A DNA stretch of 64,000 nt from Sulfolobus sp. A20 (GTDB taxonomy: Archaea; Thermoproteota; Thermoprotei_A; Sulfolobales; Sulfolobaceae), in assembly GCF_001719125.1 (NCBI RefSeq), contig NZ_CP017006.1:1302001-1366000 (forward strand), given 5' to 3'. Numbering within the stretch: position 1 is the stretch's first letter; every line of letters begins with the position of its first letter. The translations under genes and the position numbers were made by a program. This document shows positions 8,514 to 17,439 of the stretch, piece after piece. The notes beneath the pieces were generated by a model that was given only the letters and a program-made list of their open reading frames with translations, was not told the DNA's origin and made no database searches.

Positions 8514-9599
8514 ATGAAATTAGGCATTATAGGATTAGGTGGATGGGTTACCTATGGGCATCTACCAGCGTTATCAGAGCTAGGAGTTAAAGTGGAATCA
8601 TGCGTAGATATAGATGAAAGGAGAGTAAAGGATTTTTCTTCAAAGACTGGCTGTAAAGGATATACTGATTACATAGATATGTTAAAAAACGAAAATCCTG
8701 ACCTAGTCTTAATAGCAGTTCCTCACTCTCTTCATGCTAAAATTGCTTTAGATGCTCTTAGCAACGGCTCTAACGTGTATGTTGAAAAACCGATGGCTAC
8801 ATCTTTTGAGGAAGCATTAAAGTTAGTTGAAGCGTCTAAGAAAAAGAACAAGATTCTTGTAGTAGGTCATGAATTTAGATTTGAACAAAACTCCCTTACT
8901 GCTAAAAAATTGATCAAAAACGGTGAACTAGGTAATATATATCATGTAAGAAGCTTATATATAAGGCAAAAAGGTATACCCACTTCGTCTACCTTTATAA
9001 GGAAGGATTTAGCTAAAGGGGGAGTAATTTTTGATTTAGCGACTCACTTAGTAGATCTTATAATGTTCTTCTTAGATTTCCCAACTCCTAAAAGCGTAGT
9101 ATCTAGAACTCATTACGTCTTCTCTCAAGATAAGACTAAGTTTTCCTCATATCCTTCACCTACCTTACCTAAAGATAAGGTAGAGGTGGAGGACTTCGCT
9201 TCAGCGTTTCTAGATCTTGACGGTATTTCAGTGTATATAGAAACTAGCTGGGCTTCTTACATTAAAGAGAGCAAGAGGGAAATAGTAATATTAGGTAATA
9301 AGGGTGGAATTCATATAGATAATTCCTTATACTTTATGAGAAATATAGCTGATGAATTCTTCATCTCTAATCCATTAACCACTCAGCAAAGAAGCGTATA
9401 TAAAGAGGTCTGGAGTAAAATTATTAACGCTATTGAGAAAGCCGAAATACCGTATCCATTTTGTACAGTGGAACAAGGGGCAATTAATGTAGCAATATTA
9501 GAGAGTATGTATAAATCGGCTATGGAAGGTAAAGAAGTTAAAATAGATATTCCAGCTTGGTTATTGCAGTCGGCTAAACAGTCTCTAGAAGTAAATTAA
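8514..9599 (+). CDS. Gfo/Idh/MocA family oxidoreductase
   Basis: NAD(P)-dependent dehydrogenase of 361 residues. The Rossmann motif GIIGLGGWVTYGHLPAL is at residues 3-19, the conserved YVEKPMAT near 92-99, and FDLATHLVDLI near 178-188 carries the active-site His. It resembles the 355-residue protein at 13555 (both have a R-x-x-GIP segment after the catalytic Lys region), so the two are probably a diverged pair. TATA-like cttataaac lies about 25 bp before the ATG, indicating a leaderless start. Its 3' end overlaps the convergent ABC gene by 26 bp. Substrate unknown; a pyranose, inositol or glycoside is typical for the family. Confidence 0.82.
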   Translation: MKLGIIGLGGWVTYGHLPALSELGVKVESCVDIDERRVKDFSSKTGCKGYTDYIDMLKNENPDLVLIAVPHSLHAKIALDALSNGSNVYVEKPMATSFEEALKLVEASKKKNKILVVGHEFRFEQNSLTAKKLIKNGELGNIYHVRSLYIRQKGIPTSSTFIRKDLAKGGVIFDLATHLVDLIMFFLDFPTPKSVVSRTHYVFSQDKTKFSSYPSPTLPKDKVEVEDFASAFLDLDGISVYIETSWASYIKESKREIVILGNKGGIHIDNSLYFMRNIADEFFISNPLTTQQRSVYKEVWSKIINAIEKAEIPYPFCTVEQGAINVAILESMYKSAMEGKEVKIDIPAWLLQSAKQSLEVN

Positions 9600-12159
9600 G
9601 GCTTTTCTTGTCTAACTGATTTAAATCAATTTCATATAGATTATCATTTTTATCTATTAAAACTACTTTAGAATCAAACACAACAACATTTCTCCTACCC
9701 AAAGTATATGTTGTAACTCCACCTCTATCGGTTATTAAATTCCATTCGAGTTGATCTCCCTTTATATTTATTTCGTTTATTTTATTAACTTTGAATATTA
9801 AGTTATTATAAGATATAGCCCTTTCTAATACTTCTCTAGAATTTTCATCAGTAATCTTAGTATAATCTTCTAGCAATAGTACCTCTTTTCCATTTTCGTC
9901 ATAAAATCCTATAAATGTAGGCTTAGTAATTGGAAATAACATTTTAGGAATTAGGTCATGATATACTATACCATCTATTTGAACGTTAACCCTACTTGAC
10001 CTATTAGTGGGATAAACTTTTAAGTCTCTTACGACTCTCAATTGATCTTCTCGGTTCCTCTTCTCTTTAGCTTTCGTAAAAATGTTCTCCTCATTGATTT
10101 GATCCTTAAACATTTCATAGAAAGCACTTTTCTTACTCAATAAATCTCTCGGAGTTCCCTCTTCTACAATCTTACCCTTATCTAACACTATTACCTTATC
10201 TGCATTCATCACTTCGTGAACATTATGGGTTATCAAGATCACAGTTTTACCTTGTGATACGTTAATCATAGCTTCATATACTTCTCTCTCGCTTATTACG
10301 TCTAAATTCGATGTAGCCTCATCGAATATTAATACGTCAGGGTTCTTTATTATAGCCCTTGCAATACTTAGCCTTTGCCTTTGTCCACCCGATAAATATG
10401 TCCCCCTCTCCCCTAGAATAGTATCGTAAGCGAATGGTAATTTTATTATTTCATCGTGTATTTTGGCAATTTTACAAGCCCTTATTATATCCAGCTCATC
10501 AACGTTATCGGAACCATAAGCAACGTTGTATCCTACTGTAGTATCGAATAGGACTACGTCTTGAGGTACGTAAGCTATCTTCTTTCTTAAATACTCAAGA
10601 TCAATTTCCTTAACGTCAACATTACCTATGCTTATCTTTCCTTCATCAACATCATAAAATCTCAAAAGGAGTTTAGCAATTGTACTCTTACCAGAACCGC
10701 TTTTACCTACTATCGCTACCTTTTCTCCAGGCTTAATCATAAAACTAACGTTTTTTATTACAGGAAAGTGAGGGTCATAACCAAAGGAAACTTTATCAAA
10801 AACTATTTCAGCTGGCATCTTGGGTTTCTTAGGACTTTCTGAGTTCGAAATTTGGGGCTTTACTTCCAATACTTCTCTTATCCTTTCAGCTGATGTTAGG
10901 GATTGTTGTATGAAAGGTAAAACATTGCTTAGATTATTTATTGGACCGTAAAACTGGGATACATAAGCTATAAAAGCAGTTACTATACCTAATTCTATAA
11001 CTCCGGATATAACTTCATGCCCTCCTAGCCACCAAATTATTACGGTTGATAAGTTGACCACTAGTCCCATTAGAGGCCAATAATAAGAGTTCATCTTATT
11101 TATCGAAACACTAGATTCATATAACCTGTTCAACATCTCTCTCAATCTCTTGCTTTCATAATCTTCTTTGGAGAATGATCTAACAACTAGGAAGTTTGGA
11201 ACAGTATCATTTATTCTTGAAGTTATGTCAGCACTTCTCCTCCAATTTCTGTGGTATAATCTATGGGATTTTCTTCTATATCTTATTATCATTAAAACTA
11301 TTATTGGAATAGGGATCAAGATGAAAGTAGCCAGAGTAGCATCTAGGGTGAAAAGTATAACACCTATACCAATTATGGTAAACAGGTTAGTTACTAGTGT
11401 TGGCAAACCCCATACTAATAACCAATTAGTGTTCCCAGCATCTGTAGTAAGTCTTGATAGAATTCTACTTGGAGATATTCTCTCTATGAACGAATAATCA
11501 TGTCTAATAACATGGTTATAAAGGATCTCCCTTAAATCATTTATTATTCTGGATCCTAAATTGTTTAGTGTTCTAGTTTGTATTGAAGAAACAATTGCAA
11601 GACTAGAATAAGTTAAGACTAAGAAAATTATTATGTCTTCAAACAAAGCTGGGGAATGAGTATTTGATAACAAAACGCTATCGATCAATACTTTTAACAA
11701 GTAAGGTGGAACTAGGTTAAGCCCAGTAGTTATTAATGATAATATGGCGCCTAATATCATTGTCTTCCTATACTTAGATGATATACTGAAGAGCCACCTC
11801 AATGTACTAATACTTACTTTATGAATATCTGAAGCCTCTTCATCCTTAATATCTATTTGCTCATTTCTGTTGAAAGCATCAGCTAATCTCTTAAAGACTT
11901 CCTCTTTTTTCTTCGTAAAGTAAGCTATTTCTACACTCTTACCATCCGAAGTGTAAGCTATTAACTTGCTAATAGTAATTCCACTTTCTACACTAAGTTT
12001 TATTACGTTATCTACGCGTAATATCAGATTCCTTTTCGAATCGTATACTGTAATTGTTTTTCCATCTATTTTGATTACTTCCTCTCCTAACTTAAGGTCT
12101 CTATCGAGATCAGTCTTTATCTCTATAGAGAACTTAGTTGACAGCAGAGTATTCTTCAT
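9574..12159 (-). CDS. ABC exporter half-transporter with C-terminal DUF1854 domain
   Basis: Single polypeptide of about 861 residues. Residues 1-110 form a soluble beta-rich N-terminal domain, then a six-helix exporter membrane domain (about 125-420), an ATPase domain with Walker A GKSGSGKST, signature LSGGQRQR and Walker B VLIFDEATSNLD, and a C-terminal region of about 150 residues. That last region matches the DUF1854 pattern as I remember it (LLEDYTKITDENSREVLERA; ITDRGGVTTYTLGRRN; LIDKNDNLYEIDLNQLD). Proteins of this design are known mainly from bacteria, where some are tied to cyanophycin metabolism. An upstream TTG at 12210 could extend it by 17 residues. I prefer the ATG at 12159 because TATA-like tttataaa lies about 28 bp before it and falls inside the longer version. 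Substrate unknown; ATP-driven export is the family expectation. Confidence 0.8.
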   Translation of the reverse strand: MKNTLLSTKFSIEIKTDLDRDLKLGEEVIKIDGKTITVYDSKRNLILRVDNVIKLSVESGITISKLIAYTSDGKSVEIAYFTKKKEEVFKRLADAFNRNEQIDIKDEEASDIHKVSISTLRWLFSISSKYRKTMILGAILSLITTGLNLVPPYLLKVLIDSVLLSNTHSPALFEDIIIFLVLTYSSLAIVSSIQTRTLNNLGSRIINDLREILYNHVIRHDYSFIERISPSRILSRLTTDAGNTNWLLVWGLPTLVTNLFTIIGIGVILFTLDATLATFILIPIPIIVLMIIRYRRKSHRLYHRNWRRSADITSRINDTVPNFLVVRSFSKEDYESKRLREMLNRLYESSVSINKMNSYYWPLMGLVVNLSTVIIWWLGGHEVISGVIELGIVTAFIAYVSQFYGPINNLSNVLPFIQQSLTSAERIREVLEVKPQISNSESPKKPKMPAEIVFDKVSFGYDPHFPVIKNVSFMIKPGEKVAIVGKSGSGKSTIAKLLLRFYDVDEGKISIGNVDVKEIDLEYLRKKIAYVPQDVVLFDTTVGYNVAYGSDNVDELDIIRACKIAKIHDEIIKLPFAYDTILGERGTYLSGGQRQRLSIARAIIKNPDVLIFDEATSNLDVISEREVYEAMINVSQGKTVILITHNVHEVMNADKVIVLDKGKIVEEGTPRDLLSKKSAFYEMFKDQINEENIFTKAKEKRNREDQLRVVRDLKVYPTNRSSRVNVQIDGIVYHDLIPKMLFPITKPTFIGFYDENGKEVLLLEDYTKITDENSREVLERAISYNNLIFKVNKINEINIKGDQLEWNLITDRGGVTTYTLGRRNVVVFDSKVVLIDKNDNLYEIDLNQLDKKSLNLLLETV

Positions 12160-12304
12160 GATAAGACTATAACTTTGTGAAAATTTATAAATATTATTTT
12201 TTAAACTCAAGGGTAAAAAGACTTAAACCAAGTAATAATCCTACAAAAAATTGTGAAGAAAACTAAAAATAATATTTATATTCTAGCAACTTATAGTAGA
12301 ATTC

Positions 12305-13246
12305 ATGAAAGTAGCTGTAGTAGGATGTAACGGTTTCGGTAAAATCCATCTAAGCGCAATGAGAAATATTGGAGGTATAGAATACTATGTGTTTAGTAGG
12401 GATGAGCAAAAGGCAAAAGATTGTATGAAAGAATTCAATGCAACGGGCTATTTCACAAAATATGAGGACATTTTAAGATCTAATGTTGATGTGATAGATT
12501 TGTTAGTAAGCCACGATCAACATCTAAAAATGGGAGTAGAGGCTATGAGGAGTGGAAAACATTTGATGTTAGAGAAGCCAATAGCCAGAACTATTGAAGA
12601 AGGAGAAAAGTTAATTAATACTGCAAAGGAAAATGGAGTTAAATTTATGGTTTTAGAACAGTTCTTCTTCGATTCCTCTGTACGTAAAGCTAGGGAAATT
12701 ATGCCTAAATTGGGTAAAATATCGTTAATAATAGTAAGGTCTACCCACTTATATCAACCTAAAGGTTGGAGGACGAATAAGGAAAAGATGGGAGGAGGAG
12801 CCTTTATAGATGGAGGAGTACACTTTATTGACACGCTTCTTAATCTTGGTGGGGATTATGAAAAAGCTTTAGGATTATGTAATAATTACTTCTCTGGAAT
12901 AGAAGGAGAAGACACTACAATAGCTCTCTTCAAGTTTAAGAACAACGCATTGGGCACAATACTTTATAGCTGGTCAGTTCCTAAGCCCCCTAAAGTACCC
13001 GGTTTTGAAATACATGGAGAAAATGGTAGTATAATAGAAGATCCTAACACGAGGATAAATCGTAAACCATTTGGAGATCTAGTTTTTAATGGCGAGGTAG
13101 TAAAAGTAGATCAAGTTAATCCGATAGAGGAAGAAATAAAGGGTTTCATTAAAGCTGTGGAAAATAATGAGCCAGTTCCCATGCCTCCAGAGATAGCACT
13201 AAGAGACTTAAAAGCTGTATTAGACGTATACAAAACTTGTATGTAG
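12305..13246 (+). CDS. Gfo/Idh/MocA family oxidoreductase
   Basis: NAD(P)-dependent dehydrogenase of 313 residues, at the short end for the family. It has VAVVGCNGFGKIHLSAM at the N-terminus, LMLEKPIART near residue 93 and GGVHFIDTLLNLGG near 175-188 with the usual His. TATA-like atttatat lies about 27 bp before the ATG, so translation is probably leaderless. It diverges from the ABC exporter at 12159 and is followed by a small convergent gene. No close sequence tie to the other dehydrogenases beyond the family fold is visible; substrate unknown. Confidence 0.8.
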   Translation: MKVAVVGCNGFGKIHLSAMRNIGGIEYYVFSRDEQKAKDCMKEFNATGYFTKYEDILRSNVDVIDLLVSHDQHLKMGVEAMRSGKHLMLEKPIARTIEEGEKLINTAKENGVKFMVLEQFFFDSSVRKAREIMPKLGKISLIIVRSTHLYQPKGWRTNKEKMGGGAFIDGGVHFIDTLLNLGGDYEKALGLCNNYFSGIEGEDTTIALFKFKNNALGTILYSWSVPKPPKVPGFEIHGENGSIIEDPNTRINRKPFGDLVFNGEVVKVDQVNPIEEEIKGFIKAVENNEPVPMPPEIALRDLKAVLDVYKTCM

Positions 13247-13257
13247 TAAAAAGTTTT

Positions 13258-13431
13258 TTAAATTATCTCATAATAGTAGCTATTTCTCCTCACTTTCTGA
13301 AGGTATTTCCATTCATTAGGATATTCCAACTTTAGGTATTCCTCTGGTAATTTATCTATAGAGATCAGCTCTTCGTTTATTGTTTCCTCCTCATTACTTT
13401 TTTGCTTTTGTTTGAATTGAAGTAAAGCCAT
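13258..13431 (-). CDS. small acidic/basic protein of 57 residues, unknown function
   Basis: I found this gene by reading the gap; it runs from ATG at 13429-13431 to TAA at 13258-13260. The protein begins MALLQFKQKQKSNEEETI and ends RRNSYYYEII, with charged N-terminal and Tyr-rich C-terminal parts and no membrane segment. A TATA-like tttaaaaac lies about 35 bp before the start. It is convergent with the dehydrogenase at 12305 (11 bp between stops) and divergent from the one at 13555. A sensible promoter and a protein-like composition support a real gene, but I recognise no family. Confidence 0.55.
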   Translation of the reverse strand: MALLQFKQKQKSNEEETINEELISIDKLPEEYLKLEYPNEWKYLQKVRRNSYYYEII

Positions 13432-13554
13432 TCTATTTCACTAAAGTATAAGTTTAACTACTAGTTTTTAAATCTATCTATCCTTATACTTTAATATAAC
13501 TAGTAAAATATAAGCAAACCAAAAGATAATAGGCTCACGTAGTTTTATATTATT

Positions 13555-14622
13555 ATGGTTGAAAAAATAAGGTACGGCGTAATTGGAGTTGGAGGACATG
13601 GTAAGAATAGACACTTAATACCCTTAACGAGATTAAGTGATCAAGTGCAAGTGTCAGCAGTAAGCGATATAAATAAACAAAGATGTGAAGAGATTTCATC
13701 ACAATTTAAAGTTAAATGTTATTACGATTACATGGAAATGATAGAGAAAGAGGCGTTAGATGCTGTTAGTATAGTCACACCAACTGGTACACATGCTAAT
13801 ATAGCAATTGACGTCTTAAGTAAGGGAATTAATGCATTAGTTGATAAGCCCCTCGGTGCTAATCTAGAGGAAGTGATCAAAGTCGTTAAGACAGCTGAGA
13901 ATAAGGGAGCAAAACTAATGGTGGGGTATTGGACTAGATTTTCTCCAGCGATTCAGTTCGCTAAGGAAGTAAAATTAGGTGAACCTTATGTAGCTTATGG
14001 ATATTTGGTAAGGAGGAGAGGAATTCCCGGTATTCCCACGTTTATAGATCAAAAGTTATCTGGTGGAAGAGGAGTTCTTTTAGATATCGGATGTTATGTA
14101 ATTGATAACGTATTATCTATACTTAAATTTAGGAAGCCAATAAGCGTTATGGGTAAGGTTTATACTAAATTCGGGAATAAAAGCGAAGAGACAAAATTTA
14201 ATTGGGGAACTTGGGATCCAAAACGCTTTAATTTGGACGATTACGCTATCGCCTACATTAAGCTAGAGAAAGACATCAGTTTCGTTCTAGAAGTAGGTTG
14301 GGCTGGAAATGTTTCTCACGTCGAAGAAAGAGGTTATATTAGAATTTTAGGGGATGAGGGAGGATTGGAGGGGATTGGAAATGAGGCAATTGTTGATATT
14401 TCGTACCATAGTAGGACTGAAAACTTTTTAGTCGATACTAAGCCACATTTAGGAAAGGTTGATCTACCCTTTGAAATGGTCAAGTCTTTTGTTAAAAGCA
14501 TTATGGAGAATAGAGTACCTCCAATTACTGGATATGAGAGCGTTGTACTCCATTCAATTATTGACGCAATATATAAATCCTCTGAGGAAAATAGAGAAGT
14601 GAGGGTAACTTTGCCAGATTAG
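13555..14622 (+). CDS. Gfo/Idh/MocA family oxidoreductase (glucose-fructose oxidoreductase/xylose dehydrogenase-like)
   Basis: NAD(P)-dependent sugar dehydrogenase of 355 residues. YGVIGVGGHGKNRHLIPL binds the nucleotide, and the catalytic Lys lies in VDKPLGAN, a DKP variant of the usual EKP, near residue 101. The C-terminal motif is LLDIGCYVIDNVL, where Tyr replaces the His of inositol-type members; this is the pattern of glucose-fructose oxidoreductase and aldose 1-dehydrogenase relatives. That makes aldose oxidation at C1 more likely here than in the other four family members of the window, by inference. A TATA-like aaaatataag lies about 48 bp before the ATG, leaving a short leader. It ends 19 bp from the convergent amidohydrolase gene. 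Confidence 0.82.
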   Translation: MVEKIRYGVIGVGGHGKNRHLIPLTRLSDQVQVSAVSDINKQRCEEISSQFKVKCYYDYMEMIEKEALDAVSIVTPTGTHANIAIDVLSKGINALVDKPLGANLEEVIKVVKTAENKGAKLMVGYWTRFSPAIQFAKEVKLGEPYVAYGYLVRRRGIPGIPTFIDQKLSGGRGVLLDIGCYVIDNVLSILKFRKPISVMGKVYTKFGNKSEETKFNWGTWDPKRFNLDDYAIAYIKLEKDISFVLEVGWAGNVSHVEERGYIRILGDEGGLEGIGNEAIVDISYHSRTENFLVDTKPHLGKVDLPFEMVKSFVKSIMENRVPPITGYESVVLHSIIDAIYKSSEENREVRVTLPD

Positions 14623-14641
14623 GAAGAGTAAAAACTGTTTA

Positions 14642-15496
14642 TCATTTTAGCTCACTTAGAGGTTTGAATATCGATTTAGCATTCTTACTTGCAATTTGTT
14701 CTTTAGCTTTATCACTTATACTAATAGACAAAAATTCCTTTAAGTTTTGGGAAATGCTTTTAATACCCGGACCTCCATAATCACTTCCATAAATAGTTTT
14801 GCTGGCAATTTCTTCAATTCTAGGTAAATAGTCCAGTAGCTTCTTTGGGGGTATTGAAGAGATTTCAGCAATTATGTTTTTCCTAATTCTAACTAATTGA
14901 AATGCAGTTGAAACGTAATTTGGTCTTCCCATGTGTGCCATGATGATTTTTAGCTTAGGGAAGTCTACTGAAACATCATCTACAAAGATTGGGTCAGCAT
15001 ATTTGTTTCTAGCATTATTAAACATGCTAGTTCCAGTATGAATTATTACTGGTAAGTCGTGATCCTGAGCAAATTCATACATCAAATTAAGCTGTTTCAG
15101 CCCTCCCTCCTCCTCTCTGTAAGCATTGGGCTTGAGATGAGAATGAACAGGATGTAGTTTTAATCCAGAAATTCCCGCTTCGTATTGTTTTCCCAACAAA
15201 TACTTAGCCTCATCTAATGATATCTTGTTAGGCTCTATTCCACCTACAATTGAAAATCTATCACTATAATCCTTAAGAAAATTAATCATATTTACTGGAA
15301 AGTTCTCCTTAGTTCTCCATATCTCCCTAGATGGATATGCTATAATTACTATATAATCAATGTTAACATCATTCATCTCCTTCAAAATATCATTGACATT
15401 AGGAGGAGAAAACTCGTAACCAGAGTTATTATTAAAGAACTCTTGCGGAAGAGTTTCCTTAAACCAAACATGGGTATGAGCGTCAACATAACCCAT
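14642..15496 (-). CDS. metal-dependent amidohydrolase-2 family hydrolase (TIM barrel)
   Basis: Predicted lactonase, decarboxylase or amidohydrolase of the PF04909-type family, 284 residues. It opens with YVDAHTHVWF (metal ligands His7 and His9), has GLKLHPVHSH near 128-137, VIIHTGTSM, IIMAHMGRP and IYGSDYGGPG near 240, the last with the conserved Asp. A TATA-like gtttatta lies about 27 bp before the ATG. It diverges from the ThDP enzyme at 15721. In this setting a sugar-acid lactonase is attractive, because several neighbouring dehydrogenases would produce lactones, but family members also include decarboxylases and the sequence does not decide. Confidence 0.75.
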   Translation of the reverse strand: MGYVDAHTHVWFKETLPQEFFNNNSGYEFSPPNVNDILKEMNDVNIDYIVIIAYPSREIWRTKENFPVNMINFLKDYSDRFSIVGGIEPNKISLDEAKYLLGKQYEAGISGLKLHPVHSHLKPNAYREEEGGLKQLNLMYEFAQDHDLPVIIHTGTSMFNNARNKYADPIFVDDVSVDFPKLKIIMAHMGRPNYVSTAFQLVRIRKNIIAEISSIPPKKLLDYLPRIEEIASKTIYGSDYGGPGIKSISQNLKEFLSISISDKAKEQIASKNAKSIFKPLSELK

Positions 15497-15600
15497 GATA
15501 AAAATTAACTAGTTGAAAAGTAATAAACTTAACAGTAAAATGTTTTGACAAAAAACTCAGTTCAAAAAATTCTATAGCTTTTAATAGTGGAAACAATGTA

Positions 15601-15680
15601 GGAGGTACTTAAGCCCTATTCCGTCTCTAGTGAGCTGACTTCCATCCCGTCATAAATGGCGAGGCTTTCCCTCAACTCCG
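15601..15680 (+). mobile_element. IS200/IS605-like end remnant (no transposase)
   Basis: The stretch resembles the subterminal end of IS200/IS605 elements: GAGCTGACTTCC, then a hairpin at 15648-15661 (CGTCA, loop TAAA, TGGCG with one T-G pair), then AGGCTTTCCCTCAACTCC. In intact copies the hairpin is usually closer to CGCCC-TAAA-GGGCG, so this one has drifted. No transposase or TnpB/OrfB reading frame is nearby. It lies just upstream of the promoter of the ThDP enzyme. The element assignment rests on remembered motif similarity. Confidence 0.5.
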
Positions 15681-15720
15681 TGAATAATCATTATTTAAGC
15701 TATGATTTAATTATTAAATT

Positions 15721-17388
15721 ATGAAAGCCTCTAAAGCTATATTAGAACTCCTAAAAAAGTATTCCGTAACTAACGTATTTGGTCTAGTTGGTGAGACATC
15801 TTTTCCCCTATACGAATACTGGTCCGACTATGAGAGGGAAGTCTCTCACGTATTTGCCAGGGATGAAAGAAATGCTGTAATAATGGCTGACGCATATGCT
15901 AGATTTTCTTTTAAACCCGGCATAGTTGAAGTCCCCGGAGTGGGAGCACCTTATACTTTACCAGCATTAGTCGAGGCAAATATTTCATCAATACCTATCA
16001 TAATGATAGTCAGCGATATTCCTAGCTATAACGAGAAGAGAAACGTTCTGACTGAACATGAAAAAGAATACTTAGCATATAATGTAAAAGATTTCATTAA
16101 CGTCAATGACTCGTCCTCCCTCCCAAGACTATTGAGGAGAGCCTTTAGATTAGCCACGACTGGCAGGACCGGTCCAGTAGTGGTTAGAATCCCAATGAAC
16201 GTATATGAGGGAGAGGTAAGTGAGGACGAAATTTACGCTCAAACTGAGTATTCAAGCTATCCCTCGCTTAGGTTTGCTCCAGACGATGAAAGGATAGCTG
16301 AGGCTTTAAAGATATTATTAAACGCTGAGAGACCAGTAATAATTTGTGGTCAAGGAGTTTTATTGTCCCAAGCTTGGGAAGAAGTAATAAAATTAGCTGA
16401 AACGCTTTATATACCGGTAGGAACTACGATAACCGGAAAGGGATCTTTTCCAGAAAATCATCCGTTATCTTTAGCTGTGATAGGAGCTAGGGGTGGAACG
16501 AAGTTCTCTAATAACGTGGTACAAGAAGCAGACGTAGTATTTTTAATAGGAACTAATACTGACTCAGCAAATACTTGGGATTGGAGAATACCGAGCAAGA
16601 AATCAATTATTATCCAATTAGACGTAAGTGAGCGTGAACTTGGAAATAACTATAAAGTTTATCCGCTTTTAGGAGACGCTAAATTGACGTTAAAGAAGAT
16701 GATAAATATGATAAGTGAGATAAGGAAAAGGGACTTGTCAACCTTTATAGAGAAAAAGAAGGAGTTCGAGGATTACGTAAATTCATTGGCTGAAGAGAAG
16801 ATGAACTTAGTTAACCCTATAAAGTTTGTTAAATATTTATCGAGATTTATAGATAATAACACTTACATCGTTTCTGATCCCGGTACTGGCGCTATCTATA
16901 GTTCTGCTTATCTTAAATTGAACTCAGCTGGGAGAAGAATAATGTATAACTATTCTTTAGGTGGTTTGGGATATGCAATACCGGCGTCAATAGGAGCTTA
17001 TATAGCGACTAAGCGTAGAATTGTCGCACTTACAACTGACGGTAATCTATATTTTAACATGGGCGAATTGGAGACAATAAATAGGTTAAACGTTAACGTT
17101 AAAATATTTCTCTTCAACAATAAGTCTTTTGGTTGGATAAGGGCTGCTATGCTGTCTAAATATGGAAGGATATTACAAGGTACAGACATAAGCGAGGTAA
17201 AGTACTCCGATATCGCCTCTGCGTTCAACCTGGATTATATGAGGATAGAGAGGTCTGACGATATAGAGGAAGTAATGAATAGTATATTTAAGGACGAGAG
17301 ACCCAAACTAGTAGAGGTATTAATACAAAGTGAAGAGAAGTTACTTCCCCCTGTTCCAGATTGGGAAAACATTAGAGAAGCGAAGTAA
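15721..17388 (+). CDS. thiamine-diphosphate-dependent enzyme (acetolactate synthase/benzoylformate decarboxylase-like)
   Basis: ThDP enzyme of 555 residues with the three-domain pyruvate-oxidase-type layout. The N-terminal PYR domain has FGLVGETSFPLY and FARDERNAVIMADAYAR, whose Glu49 matches the cofactor-activating Glu; the usual RHEQ is RDER here. A central domain follows (about 190-330), then a C-terminal PP domain with TTDGNLYFNMGELETI, in which GDG is replaced by TDG, and a magnesium-site LFNN near 467. TATA-like ttatttaag lies about 25 bp before the ATG. The neighbours are sugar dehydrogenases, a TIM-barrel hydrolase and a transporter, and no acetolactate synthase small subunit is present. 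A catabolic carboligase, decarboxylase or diketone hydrolase is therefore more likely than branched-chain amino-acid synthesis. Confidence 0.8.
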   Translation: MKASKAILELLKKYSVTNVFGLVGETSFPLYEYWSDYEREVSHVFARDERNAVIMADAYARFSFKPGIVEVPGVGAPYTLPALVEANISSIPIIMIVSDIPSYNEKRNVLTEHEKEYLAYNVKDFINVNDSSSLPRLLRRAFRLATTGRTGPVVVRIPMNVYEGEVSEDEIYAQTEYSSYPSLRFAPDDERIAEALKILLNAERPVIICGQGVLLSQAWEEVIKLAETLYIPVGTTITGKGSFPENHPLSLAVIGARGGTKFSNNVVQEADVVFLIGTNTDSANTWDWRIPSKKSIIIQLDVSERELGNNYKVYPLLGDAKLTLKKMINMISEIRKRDLSTFIEKKKEFEDYVNSLAEEKMNLVNPIKFVKYLSRFIDNNTYIVSDPGTGAIYSSAYLKLNSAGRRIMYNYSLGGLGYAIPASIGAYIATKRRIVALTTDGNLYFNMGELETINRLNVNVKIFLFNNKSFGWIRAAMLSKYGRILQGTDISEVKYSDIASAFNLDYMRIERSDDIEEVMNSIFKDERPKLVEVLIQSEEKLLPPVPDWENIREAK

Positions 17389-17439
17389 TTAAGTTAACTT
17401 TTAAAATTGTAACATTTATCTAGAATCTAGAGAAGTAGT

